Shown here: piece by piece, positions 52,731 through 61,526 of the stretch | How the letters are laid out: the number at the start of each line of letters is the position of its first letter | How positions within the stretch are numbered: the first letter of the stretch is position 1 | Source of the DNA: Lewinellaceae bacterium | Lineage (GTDB): Bacteria > Bacteroidota > Bacteroidia > Chitinophagales > Saprospiraceae | Reading direction: 5' to 3' | DNA: 64,000 nt | Assembly: GCA_020636225.1 (NCBI GenBank) | Contig: JACJYI010000003.1 | Location: 372,001-436,000, forward strand | Notes under the pieces: generated by a model | The model's input: the letters and a program-made list of their open reading frames with translations, nothing else | Databases searched by the model: none | Told to the model about the DNA's origin: nothing | Translations under genes and position numbers: made by a program

Positions 52731-53687
52731 ATGAGCCGACTGATTTCCATTTTAGCAATGCTATTTTTTACGGTGCAATCCATTGCACAGTCCGGGTTCC
52801 CATTTCCTGGTGACCAGGCTGAATGGGTCGTGTCCAGGTGGCAACCGAATTTCAGCATTCAAATGCTGGAACAGTGGAAGTACTGGCTCAATGGAGATAC
52901 GCTGGTCGAGGATGGGAATCAATATTCGGCTGTCTATGCAAGGGGGACCTGTTTTACCAATGTCGTCTATGATATTACCCCTTACGAACAAGCAGTTTTT
53001 GGACGAATTGGCGGATTGCGCCAACAAGGCGATTCCATTTTTTTTCGTCGATCGGCGGTTCCATTTTTTGAAGGTGCACCTCCGGCTCTATTGTATTATC
53101 CCGTGAATCAGGAAGTGCTTTTGTATGATTTTTCCCTGAAAGCCGGTGATACACTCCAATATGCGGTTCTGAACAGGAAGCTTGTCGTTGATTCTGTACA
53201 TGTGACTCTGGAAGGAAGAAAGGAAATCTCCTTGTCCGTGCTTGGATGTGGTTATCCTTATTCGTTGATTTGGATCGAAGGTCAGGGATGCAATCAGGGT
53301 TTGCTGGAAAATCTCTGTTATCACCCGCAGTATTTTACTGGAATAAGCTGTTGTTTCGCATCCATCACAGACGGCGATGATCCGTGTCCGCTGCCCTGCA
53401 CTCCGGCCGATCCGGTCTTGGTCGCGACCACCTCTCCGGCTGGTTCCGGCAGTGTCAGGGTGCATCCCAATCCCACTTCGGATATCCTGCATCTGTCCAT
53501 CCCTGATCCACTGGCACCCATGCACCTCGTCCTTCTGGACATCACCGGTCACCCAGTGCTGGTCCGGAAGGCAGTGCGGGACCAGGATGCCCTCGACCTG
53601 AGCGGACTGGCTCCGGGGTCGTACATCTGTCAGGTAAGCAGTCGCCGGGGTGAATTCCAGGTATTCAAGGTGGTCCGGTTGCCCTGA
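52731..53687 (+). CDS. Secreted protein with T9SS sorting domain, tandem paralogue 2
   Basis: 318 residues with a signal peptide ending near QSIAQ. It shares the layout of the preceding gene, including GGLRQQGDSIFFRRSAV and EVLLYDFSLKAGDTLQY, but the middle part has diverged to roughly half identity. In contrast, the last ~90 codons are nearly identical in DNA to those of paralogue 1, so the tail has been homogenised or is under strong constraint. The T9SS type A sorting domain is at ~235-318. Function unknown. Confidence 0.85.
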   Translation: MSRLISILAMLFFTVQSIAQSGFPFPGDQAEWVVSRWQPNFSIQMLEQWKYWLNGDTLVEDGNQYSAVYARGTCFTNVVYDITPYEQAVFGRIGGLRQQGDSIFFRRSAVPFFEGAPPALLYYPVNQEVLLYDFSLKAGDTLQYAVLNRKLVVDSVHVTLEGRKEISLSVLGCGYPYSLIWIEGQGCNQGLLENLCYHPQYFTGISCCFASITDGDDPCPLPCTPADPVLVATTSPAGSGSVRVHPNPTSDILHLSIPDPLAPMHLVLLDITGHPVLVRKAVRDQDALDLSGLAPGSYICQVSSRRGEFQVFKVVRLP

Positions 53688-53690
53688 GGT

Positions 53691-54437
53691 TCAGGGGAGG
53701 ATCTGGTAAAAGATGTACCAGGTCATGCCGGCATTGAATCCGGCATGCATGGAGATGGCGCCGAGAATGGATCCGGACTTCCATCGAATGGCATTGAAGG
53801 TAAGACATGTCACAAAGAGCGCTGCGACCCAGATGGTGGCCGGACCGGTCAGGAGTTGCCAGGTGCCGGATGCCGTGACCACCAGACCGAAATGCGCCAG
53901 ATGGGTGAGTGCAAATGCACCACTGTCCATGATGGCCGCTTGTCGATCCGAAAACCGGGACGTCAGTGTAGTGTGGATGACCCCCCGGTAGAGCAGTTCT
54001 TCACCAATGGGGCTGAAGGTCATGCCGACCAGCAGAAAGATGATAAACCAGATCCGTTTGTCCGGTGCGGACAGTTGGTCGGGCAGTTGCCGGTAGGTTT
54101 CAGCGATGGCCACATACCAATTGGATCCGGTCAGGCCATACAGCCCTTCACCCAGGATACCCAGCAAGAGAGCCGCCCCCACCCCCAGGATCATTGCACC
54201 CGCGATCAGGCCAAAGGAGGCGGGACTTGACCAGCCCATCTTCCTGCGACCTTCCCTGGAGAGAAAGACGAATGGCGTGAGCCACATGGTCAGAAAAAGC
54301 AGGGATACCATGCTATAGTCACCTGTCGAATTGGCGTGGATGACGACGAGAAAACGGGGTAGGCCCCATACCAGGATGAGCATCAGACCCAGTTGCCAGG
54401 GGTTGGGGAAGAATCGTCTGACCCAGGGATGCAGCAT
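53691..54437 (-). CDS. CPBP-family intramembrane metalloprotease
   Basis: 248 residues from ATG 54437, placed just before the first helix. About 7-8 hydrophobic helices. The three CPBP/CAAX-protease motifs are intact: EELLYRG (EExxxR), FALTHLAHF (FxxxH) and HAGFNAGM (HxxxN), so an active metal site is expected. Bacterial members cleave or bind membrane substrates; some protect against self-made bacteriocins. The stop is 3 bp from the convergent T9SS gene. Confidence 0.85.
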   Translation of the reverse strand: MLHPWVRRFFPNPWQLGLMLILVWGLPRFLVVIHANSTGDYSMVSLLFLTMWLTPFVFLSREGRRKMGWSSPASFGLIAGAMILGVGAALLLGILGEGLYGLTGSNWYVAIAETYRQLPDQLSAPDKRIWFIIFLLVGMTFSPIGEELLYRGVIHTTLTSRFSDRQAAIMDSGAFALTHLAHFGLVVTASGTWQLLTGPATIWVAALFVTCLTFNAIRWKSGSILGAISMHAGFNAGMTWYIFYQILP

Positions 54438-54573
54438 GTTCGGGTGAAGGTGATTGCTTTTCAGATGAGGTGAAATTAGATTATTCTGATCTGACTGCCG
54501 ATTCGATGGACTTCGGGTCAAATGCAGGGGCATCTCCTATGGTGTTTCTGTCGCTGACCCTTATCTTTCGGTC

Positions 54574-55035
54574 ATGAACAGTCGATGGACCTATATGTTG
54601 CTCGGCACTGCCTTCCTGGCCTGGATCGCCTGGCTGATCGGTATCTATCCGGAATTGCCCGATCGTATCCCGATCCATTTCAATGCGGCCGGTGAAGCGG
54701 ATGGTTGGGGGAAGAGAGGCATGATCTGGACCCTGCCATTGATCGCCCTGTTCACTGTGGGCCTGGTGCTGTCCGTTCCCTACTTCAACCAGAAATACGT
54801 CAACTATCCGGTGAAGATCACCGAGGAGAATCAGGAGAAACAATACCGGCTGATGGTCTTGTTCCTGAACGGCATGGCCATCATCGTGTTTGGGATCATG
54901 TGGTACATTTCCTATGTGTCGGTCCAGATGTCCATGGGCCGGGCCGCTCTTCCCATGGTCTATATCTGGCTGTTCATGGGGGCCTTGTTCGGCTGGATGG
55001 TGTGGTATATGATCCGGGCCCGAAAGTTGAAATAG
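54574..55035 (+). CDS. DUF1648-domain membrane protein
   Basis: 153 residues with helices at ~7-25, 51-70, 91-113 and 124-145. The DUF1648 signature is clear near residues 26-46 (ELPDRIPIHFNAAGEADGWG). Related SdpI-type proteins in Gram-positive bacteria act in immunity or signal transduction, but the role in this phylum is unknown. A TATCTTTC sequence 5-12 bp before the ATG is a near match to the -7 promoter element. Confidence 0.8.
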   Translation: MNSRWTYMLLGTAFLAWIAWLIGIYPELPDRIPIHFNAAGEADGWGKRGMIWTLPLIALFTVGLVLSVPYFNQKYVNYPVKITEENQEKQYRLMVLFLNGMAIIVFGIMWYISYVSVQMSMGRAALPMVYIWLFMGALFGWMVWYMIRARKLK

Positions 55036-55055
55036 GGAATGACCCTTTGCTGCAT

Positions 55056-55073
55056 CCCACCGGATCCGGTGGG
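55056..55073. terminator. Perfect palindrome between convergent genes
   Basis: CCCACCGGATCCGGTGGG, extendable with a one-base bulge to TGCA on each side. Lies between the DUF1648 and GH3 gene stops; it lacks a T tract. Confidence 0.45.
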
Positions 55074-55103
55074 TGCATCCATGGGATATCTGTCCCGGAG
55101 AAA

Positions 55104-56609
55104 CTACCTGCTCATGATGAAAGGACGCAGGGCATCGGCCAGCTTTCGATCATTGCTCAACCGGGGCACTTTGTTCTGTCCTCCCAGTTTCCCTTCTGAT
55201 TTCATGTAGGTCCGAAAAGCGTCCTGCTGCAACGGGGTGATGACCAACGGACGCAGGATCTGCCCCTTGATCAGGTCCTCGTAATAGATGTTCTGGCGGA
55301 TCATGGCCAGGTCAAGGGCCTTCGCGACGGCCGGCAGATCTGCAGGCAAGGAGGCAAATTCGATCAGCCATTCGTGGTAGGGCAATCCTCCTTCAGGGGG
55401 ATTGACCTGGGGCGCCACGGTAAATTCCACGGTTTGCAGGCCGAACTGTTCCGTGACCTCCTGCATGGCGGCTTCCACCTCTTTGCCGATGACATGTTCG
55501 CCGAAGGCGGAGATATAGTGCTTGACCCGGCCGCTGACCCGCAGACGATAGGGGTCCGTGGAGACGAATTCGACCGTATCCCCGATGTTGTATCCCCAGA
55601 GGCCGGCATTGGAATTGATGATCAGCACATAATCCACTCCGGTGGTGACCTCGCCGAGGGTCAGGCGGCGGGGATGTTCCTCATGGATCTCCTGCAGCGG
55701 AACGAACTCGAAGAAGATCCCCGAATTGGCATTCAGCAACAGGCCCGGGTCGCCGGGTACATCCTGGAAAGCGATGAATCCTTCCGAGGCCGGGTAGGTC
55801 TCCACGCTGTCCATGGGCCCCCCGGTGAGTTCTTCCAGTTTGGCCCGATAGGGAGAAAAGTTCACCCCACCATACACGAAGATGGAATAGTGGGGAAACA
55901 GTTCCCGGATGGTGGATCGCCCACTTCGATCGAGTAATCGTTCATAGTACATTTGCACCCAGGGAGGAATGCCGCTGATCAGGCGCATATCCTCCTGCAG
56001 GGTCTCATCGACGATCCGGTCCAGTTTGGTCTCCCAGTCCTCGATGCAATTGGTGGCATAGGTGGGACGCTGGTTGGTGCGCAGCCAGGACGGAATCTCA
56101 TGGTTGACGATGCCCGACAGCCGGCCGGTGGGAATGCCACCCACCTGCTCCATTTCCGGACTGCCGGAGAGAAAGATCAGCTTCCCGTCGAAGAACCGGT
56201 AATTACCCGTCTGGGTGGCATAGTGGAACAACGCATTCCGGGCCGTATTGAAATGATTGGGCATGCTGTCCCGGGTCAGGGGGATGTATTTGACGCCGGA
56301 CGTGGTCCCGGAGGTTTTCGCAAAATATTTCGGCTTTCCCGGCCACAGGACATCGGAGGCCCCGGTCTTGATCTGGTCGACATAGGGTCGGAGCCCTTCG
56401 TAATCACGCACGGGAACGGCCCGGGCAAAATCGGCATGGGTGCGCACATCGGCCAAACCGTGATCCCGGCCGAATGTCGTTTGCGCGCCCTTGTGGACCA
56501 ACTCCCTGAAGATGGATTCCTGGCAATCCACGGCCCGGGCAGACCAACGGGCAATATCCCGGGAAACAAGATTGGCAAAAGGCCGGATCAGGAAGGAGCG
56601 AAAACCCAT
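55104..56609 (-). CDS. GH3-family acyl-adenylate/amide synthetase-like protein
   Basis: 501 residues, full length for bacterial GH3-type enzymes. It has the ANL-superfamily phosphate loop KTSGTTSGVKYIPLT (~93-107), YPASEGFIAFQD (~262-273) and the YVLIINSNAGLWGYNIGDTV segment (~319-338), followed by the smaller C-terminal domain. Plant GH3 proteins join amino acids to auxin or jasmonate; the bacterial substrates are unknown. A TACCTTTG -7 box ends only 4 bp before the ATG, implying a leaderless or near-leaderless transcript. Confidence 0.88.
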   Translation of the reverse strand: MGFRSFLIRPFANLVSRDIARWSARAVDCQESIFRELVHKGAQTTFGRDHGLADVRTHADFARAVPVRDYEGLRPYVDQIKTGASDVLWPGKPKYFAKTSGTTSGVKYIPLTRDSMPNHFNTARNALFHYATQTGNYRFFDGKLIFLSGSPEMEQVGGIPTGRLSGIVNHEIPSWLRTNQRPTYATNCIEDWETKLDRIVDETLQEDMRLISGIPPWVQMYYERLLDRSGRSTIRELFPHYSIFVYGGVNFSPYRAKLEELTGGPMDSVETYPASEGFIAFQDVPGDPGLLLNANSGIFFEFVPLQEIHEEHPRRLTLGEVTTGVDYVLIINSNAGLWGYNIGDTVEFVSTDPYRLRVSGRVKHYISAFGEHVIGKEVEAAMQEVTEQFGLQTVEFTVAPQVNPPEGGLPYHEWLIEFASLPADLPAVAKALDLAMIRQNIYYEDLIKGQILRPLVITPLQQDAFRTYMKSEGKLGGQNKVPRLSNDRKLADALRPFIMSR

Positions 56610-56613
56610 GCTG

Positions 56614-56621
56614 CAAAGGTA
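56614..56621 (-). promoter_or_regulatory. -7 box (TACCTTTG) immediately before the GH3 gene
   Basis: Perfect TAnnTTTG on the minus strand; only 4 bp separate it from the ATG. Confidence 0.5.
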
Positions 56622-56635
56622 GGAGAAGATTCGGA

Positions 56636-59584
56636 TCAGAGGCCGGGGTCGGCAAGTTCCCGTTCGGCGGCGGGTACGCCATCGACCAGATAGAACAGAT
56701 CATCCTGGTCCATGCCGGCGAGGAGGGCCTCTTCCTCGATCACGGCCTCTTTCAGGGCCAGCTTGCGCTCCTGGAGACTGAGGATCTTTTCCTCGATGGT
56801 ATCCCGGGTGATGAATCGAAAGGCGAATACCGGCTTGTCCTGGCCGATGCGATGACCTCGACCGACTGCCTGGGCCTCCACGGCTGGATTCCACCAGGGA
56901 TCGGCCAGGAGGATGTATTCCGCCGCGGTCAGGTTCAATCCCGCACCGCCTGCCTTGAGGGTGGCGAGGAAGAATTGAGCCCGTCCTTCCTGGAAGGCAT
57001 TGACCCGTTCGCCCCGCTGGTCGGCCGGGATACCCCCGTGCAGTTCGGTATAGGTATGGCCTTCCGCCTTCAACCAGTCGGCATAGCCCTGGAGATGCCG
57101 GCGGAAGGCAGAGTAGATCAGGGCTTGTTGGCCGCTTTTCACGAGATTCTCCAATTCCTCCCGGATCACCTCCTCCTTGCCCGAGGCGATGTCGGCGTAT
57201 TCCGGAAAGATGGCCGGTCGGATGGCGATCTGCCGTAGGCGCATCAGGGCATTGAGCACGTGAGGGGCATTGTGGGCCTTGCCACTGCGGATCTGTTCCA
57301 ACAGCAGATTCCGGACTGCCGACTTCTCCGCCTCGTAGATCCTGGCCTGTTCCTCATCCATGTCGCAGTAGACGACCTGTTCCGTCAACGGCGGGAGGTC
57401 CGGGGCGACCTCCTCCTTGCGCCGGCGCAGGAGAAACGGCCGGACCAGCTGGCGCAAGGCTTGTTCCCGATCCCGATCCTTCCCTTTTTCGATCGGCCGC
57501 TGATAGTTATCCCGGAATTCGGCGTAGGTGCCCAGCAGGCCGGGATTGATGAACTGCATCTGGGCCCACAGGTCACCGAGGCTGTTCTCCACCGGCGTGC
57601 CGGTCAGGGTGAGGCGGAAGGCGGCCCGGATGTCGTGTACCGCCTGGAAGGTCTGCGACCGATGGTTCTTGATCTGCTGGCTTTCATCGAGGATCATGCA
57701 GCTGAACGCACATTGGGAAAGCATGGCCTGGTCGCGGACCACCAGGTGATAGGTGGTCAGCACGATATCCCATGGTTGCAGGGCAGCCGGGTCCTGGTAG
57801 CGGTCAGGCCCGGTATGGACGTACACCCGCAGGTGAGGAGCGAATCGGCGGATCTCTGCTTTCCAGTTGAAGACCAGGGAAGCGGGAAGAATGATCAGGG
57901 CCTGCAGGGGCGCTCGTTCCGGGGTGGCGAACATGTCCAGTTGCAGCTGGCCATTCCCCGGGCTGCTGTCCGGATGGCCCTGTTGATGGACATGGAGCAG
58001 GAAGGCAATGGTCTGGACCGTCTTCCCAAGACCCATGTCATCGGCCAGGCAGGCCCCCAGTCCCGCCTGTTGCACGGCCGCCAGCCAGCGGAAACCATGC
58101 AGCTGATAGGGCCGAAGGGTGGCGTTCAATTCTCCGGGCGGATCCAGTTCGGTCAGGGTGATCGCGGCGTCCGTTCGGTCTTCAGGGAGTTGGTGGTTCC
58201 CTTTCAGCGCGATGGCCTGGGCCCGGGACATGCGCAGGATGTCCCCCCTGACCTCTCCCAGGAGGAAGTGATCCCGATAATCCGTCAGCCAGGATTCCGG
58301 GACAAGGAAGCATTGGCCGTCGCCCAGGGCATGGAATCGTTTCTGGTCCAGGATAGTGCGGGCCATCCGGACAAATGGAAGGGTGTTCCCATGGATCTCA
58401 ACGATGGCGTGGAGGTCAAACCAGTCCGTCTGGTTGCTGCCGGTATTGAGGGTCAGGGTCGGTTCGGCCAGGATGACCTGCCCTTCCGGAGCGACGGGCG
58501 GGTGGATGGTCAGTCCCATGGAGGCCAGGTTGTCCTTGTGCCGGATCAACCATTGGACCACGGCGGGAAGGTCTTGGTGGTCCGGGATCATCCAGGTGCC
58601 CCCTTGTTCACGTCGCAGGCCGAGCTGATCCAGGCGTGCCTGCCATTCCGCTTCTGCCGCATCGTGGCGTTCATACCGATCGATGACCAGGGGCCCTGTT
58701 TCCGGATCGGAAAAGCCTTGCCGGTATCGAATGTCGCTGTGGGCCTGGAAGACCACCCCGTTGTAGTCGAACTCCAGGCCAAGGTGGGTTTCATCCTGCA
58801 GGACATGGTGGATGGTGCGCAGGGCCACTCCGGTGATCTCCCTGTGCTTGCGGACCTCGAAGCCTTCGGTTTCCACACCCTCCAGTTGACTGGTCTTCAT
58901 CAGGAATTTCTGCACATAGGTCTTGAGCAGTTTTTCCGGAATATGGACCTCTTCCTTCTGGGTAAACGGTTTGAGCATATGCCCGGAGATCTGGTCGACC
59001 TGGATGAGGAAGCGATCCAGGATGATCCAGGCCGGCTGGCCGGCGAGGATCTGCAGGGTATGTCCCAACAGGGGTTGGATGCGATCCTGGTTGCGGAGGC
59101 CAAGGCGATAGGTCATGCCTTCCGGCGTACGAATGAAGCGCAAGGCAGGGGGCACCGGATAGGACACGACATGCAGTTGTTGACTGGACACCAGGCCCAT
59201 CCGATCCAGGCCGGTGGTCATGGGCAGTTCCAGACGAACCGCCCGGGCCAGCCATTCATCGATCAAGCGGTCGGACCGCTTGCGCAGCAGGGCCAGTTGT
59301 TTTTCGTCCTGGCAAAAGGCCTCCGGCGTTGGCATTTTTTTCGGTTCACGCAGGATGTTCCGGATCATGGCTTCCGTGTCCAGGGCTTCGGCCGACCGGA
59401 GCAATATGTCCAGGGGATCCCCTTTGACGATCCCGAAATCCGGAGCGTTCCCTGGGGTGATCTTCTGGGTGACCACTGAATAGTGCCCGTCATCCGCCAG
59501 GGGGGCTGCCCAGATCTGAGCCTCCAGGCCAGGCCAGGGACGAGGGTTGAGATTGATGATCAGTTGATGAGCAGCAGCCGCCAC
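56636..59584 (-). CDS. SNF2-family helicase (SWF/SNF-type ATPase)
   Basis: 982 residues from a GTG start at 59584; no early ATG fits. The N-terminal ~450 residues are the poorly conserved bacterial SNF2-associated region. The helicase core follows: Walker A DDMGLGKTVQT at ~512-522, DESQ box (DESQQIKN) near 631-638 in place of DEAH, TGTPVENSLGDLW near 660, and the second RecA lobe with GGAGLNLTAAEYILLADPWW and QAVGRGHRIGQ near 885-925. Such proteins translocate on double-stranded DNA or remodel protein-DNA complexes. The cellular role in bacteria is often transcription recycling (RapA-like) or unknown. No SWIM zinc finger is seen at the N-terminus. Confidence 0.9.
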   Translation of the reverse strand: MAAAAHQLIINLNPRPWPGLEAQIWAAPLADDGHYSVVTQKITPGNAPDFGIVKGDPLDILLRSAEALDTEAMIRNILREPKKMPTPEAFCQDEKQLALLRKRSDRLIDEWLARAVRLELPMTTGLDRMGLVSSQQLHVVSYPVPPALRFIRTPEGMTYRLGLRNQDRIQPLLGHTLQILAGQPAWIILDRFLIQVDQISGHMLKPFTQKEEVHIPEKLLKTYVQKFLMKTSQLEGVETEGFEVRKHREITGVALRTIHHVLQDETHLGLEFDYNGVVFQAHSDIRYRQGFSDPETGPLVIDRYERHDAAEAEWQARLDQLGLRREQGGTWMIPDHQDLPAVVQWLIRHKDNLASMGLTIHPPVAPEGQVILAEPTLTLNTGSNQTDWFDLHAIVEIHGNTLPFVRMARTILDQKRFHALGDGQCFLVPESWLTDYRDHFLLGEVRGDILRMSRAQAIALKGNHQLPEDRTDAAITLTELDPPGELNATLRPYQLHGFRWLAAVQQAGLGACLADDMGLGKTVQTIAFLLHVHQQGHPDSSPGNGQLQLDMFATPERAPLQALIILPASLVFNWKAEIRRFAPHLRVYVHTGPDRYQDPAALQPWDIVLTTYHLVVRDQAMLSQCAFSCMILDESQQIKNHRSQTFQAVHDIRAAFRLTLTGTPVENSLGDLWAQMQFINPGLLGTYAEFRDNYQRPIEKGKDRDREQALRQLVRPFLLRRRKEEVAPDLPPLTEQVVYCDMDEEQARIYEAEKSAVRNLLLEQIRSGKAHNAPHVLNALMRLRQIAIRPAIFPEYADIASGKEEVIREELENLVKSGQQALIYSAFRRHLQGYADWLKAEGHTYTELHGGIPADQRGERVNAFQEGRAQFFLATLKAGGAGLNLTAAEYILLADPWWNPAVEAQAVGRGHRIGQDKPVFAFRFITRDTIEEKILSLQERKLALKEAVIEEEALLAGMDQDDLFYLVDGVPAAERELADPGL

Positions 59585-59676
59585 AGGGTCGTTTTAAATG
59601 GGGGGGCGAATATAGGACTTGTCGTCGGATCATACCGGGCATCAGCGAGATCCCGGAGGGATATCCCGGTTTGGGG

Positions 59677-61524
59677 TCAGCGGCCGGTCCGTTGAAAGAT
59701 ACGGCCTTCCAGGGAGGCCAGGGTGACCTGGTTTCGCAGGGGTTCACCTCCCCGGAGGAGGTCAGTCCAGCTGCCGTCAGGCAACGCGAAGTCGGCCTCA
59801 TGATCATCCATGTTGAAGCACACCAATACACGCTCCGTGCCCTGCTGGCGGAGATAGGCCAGTTGGCCCTGTTCGGCGTGGATGAACGCCATGTCGCCCT
59901 GTCGAAGCACGGGATGATCCCGGCGTAACCTGGTCAGGGATTGGTACCATGCATATCGATCCGGATCGAAGTGCCGTTCGTATTGCCGTTCCGGATGGTT
60001 GGGATCCGATTCTGGTGGAAAGGTGATCTCCTGCCACATCAGGGGCTTCCGGCAGTCGGGATCGTCGCCTCCCCACATCCCCATTTCTTCCCCATTCCAG
60101 ATATGAGGGGCGCCGGGGATGGTGAACTGGAAGAGCAGGTACAGGTTGAGACGTTGGATGGTTTCCTTGTCCGGGCTACCGTTCTGGTATGCCGGATTCT
60201 CATACGGGTTGGCGTTTGCCTTGTATTTATTGGGATTGCCAAATGAGGACAGCAGGCGTGGCGTGTCATGGGATGATGCCGTGAGCATCATGGCTGTTCT
60301 AGTTTCCGGTCGAAGCCGGCTCCATTGGAGTTCCAGGCTGTCTTTCAACTGCGCCGCATCGATCGGCAGGTCGGTCCGGGCAAAGAAATAGCGGGCCGGC
60401 CGGTACACCTGGTAGAACATCACCGCATCGAAGATATCCCCACGGGTATAGGGCGACGGGTCCATCAACTGATCGGGCCATTGTTGCCACCAGATCTCTC
60501 CGACCAGATAGGCATCGGGTTTGATGGACCGGACCAGGGAGCGAAACTCCCGCCAGAAGATCAGGCCGATCTCATCGGCCACATCCAGCCGGAATCCATC
60601 CACGCCTTTCGTCGGATCGCCGTCAGGAGCCAGCCATCTTCGGGTCACATCAAGGATGTGGGCCTTCATACCCGGATGGAGATCGCCTTCGTAAGGGAAT
60701 CCCCTGCGCTTCTCCGAGGCAATATCCACCTTGCGGATCTCCGGGAGGGTCGGCACACCGATCCAGCCGCGGTAGGTGAACTCGTTCTCCGGGGTGTCGG
60801 GATCATCGAACGATTCTATCTCGTACCAATCCCCGTAGGGTGACTGGTCCTGCCGGGCAAGGATGTCCTGCCAGGCCCAGAAGGTGGTGCCCGTATGATT
60901 CCAGGAGAAATCCATGATCACCTTCATCCCTCGCTGATGAATGGCGTCGATCACCTGCAGAAACAGGGAATCGGCAGCCGTCCATTGCCAGGTGGAAGGG
61001 TCGGTGGGCACTTCTTCAGCGATCCGGATCCGGTCGCCTTCCGGGTCTGGTCCGAAATGCCGATCGATATGGTGGTAACAGGCTGCATCATATTTATGCA
61101 GGGAAGGGGCATCGTTCAGGGGGTTGAAATAGATGGCATTGATGCCGAGATCCTGCAGGTAGTCGAGCTTATCCAGGACACCCTGCAGGTCGCCACCATA
61201 TCGACGGTCCATCAGGCTTTCCCTGAAGGGCCCCTGCATCCATGGGTCGGATCGATACCAGTCCTCCTGCCAGGGGGTGATCGTCCAGCCGGTCGGTGCT
61301 GCGTGTCCGATGGCCGGTATGGCAATATCCGCTGGCGTGGGGTCATTCTGCGGGTCGCCATTCCAGAAGCGTTCCACGAAGATCTGGTACCAGATAGCAT
61401 CGGCAGCCCAGGCCGGAGGCTGGTCAGAAGGGGTCTCTTCCGGGACGGAGTGGGATGGTCCGGGGGAGGAGCAGCTGACCAGGGTCAGGCAGAGCAGGAC
61501 GGGCAGGCAGGAACGGATCGACAT
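59677..61524 (-). CDS. GH13 alpha-amylase-family glycosidase, lipoprotein
   Basis: 615 residues with a lipoprotein signal (LLCLTLVSCSS), so probably tethered to a membrane facing the periplasm or surface. TIM-barrel GH13 motifs: NAIYFNPL, the nucleophile region DGFRLDVAD (~309-317, Asp ~313), the acid/base Glu in LVGEIWW (~338-345) and SSHDTPRL (~415-422). A C-terminal beta domain follows from ~540. It should cleave alpha-1,4 or alpha-1,6 glucans or related oligosaccharides. Its start lies 2 bp after the stop of the GH127-like gene, so the two form an operon. Confidence 0.9.
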   Translation of the reverse strand: MSIRSCLPVLLCLTLVSCSSPGPSHSVPEETPSDQPPAWAADAIWYQIFVERFWNGDPQNDPTPADIAIPAIGHAAPTGWTITPWQEDWYRSDPWMQGPFRESLMDRRYGGDLQGVLDKLDYLQDLGINAIYFNPLNDAPSLHKYDAACYHHIDRHFGPDPEGDRIRIAEEVPTDPSTWQWTAADSLFLQVIDAIHQRGMKVIMDFSWNHTGTTFWAWQDILARQDQSPYGDWYEIESFDDPDTPENEFTYRGWIGVPTLPEIRKVDIASEKRRGFPYEGDLHPGMKAHILDVTRRWLAPDGDPTKGVDGFRLDVADEIGLIFWREFRSLVRSIKPDAYLVGEIWWQQWPDQLMDPSPYTRGDIFDAVMFYQVYRPARYFFARTDLPIDAAQLKDSLELQWSRLRPETRTAMMLTASSHDTPRLLSSFGNPNKYKANANPYENPAYQNGSPDKETIQRLNLYLLFQFTIPGAPHIWNGEEMGMWGGDDPDCRKPLMWQEITFPPESDPNHPERQYERHFDPDRYAWYQSLTRLRRDHPVLRQGDMAFIHAEQGQLAYLRQQGTERVLVCFNMDDHEADFALPDGSWTDLLRGGEPLRNQVTLASLEGRIFQRTGR

Positions 61525-61526
61525 GG

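Noticed and set aside
57260..59479. Plus-strand ORF of 739 codons opposite the SNF2 helicase
   Set aside because: Antisense shadow; the helicase motifs are on the minus strand.
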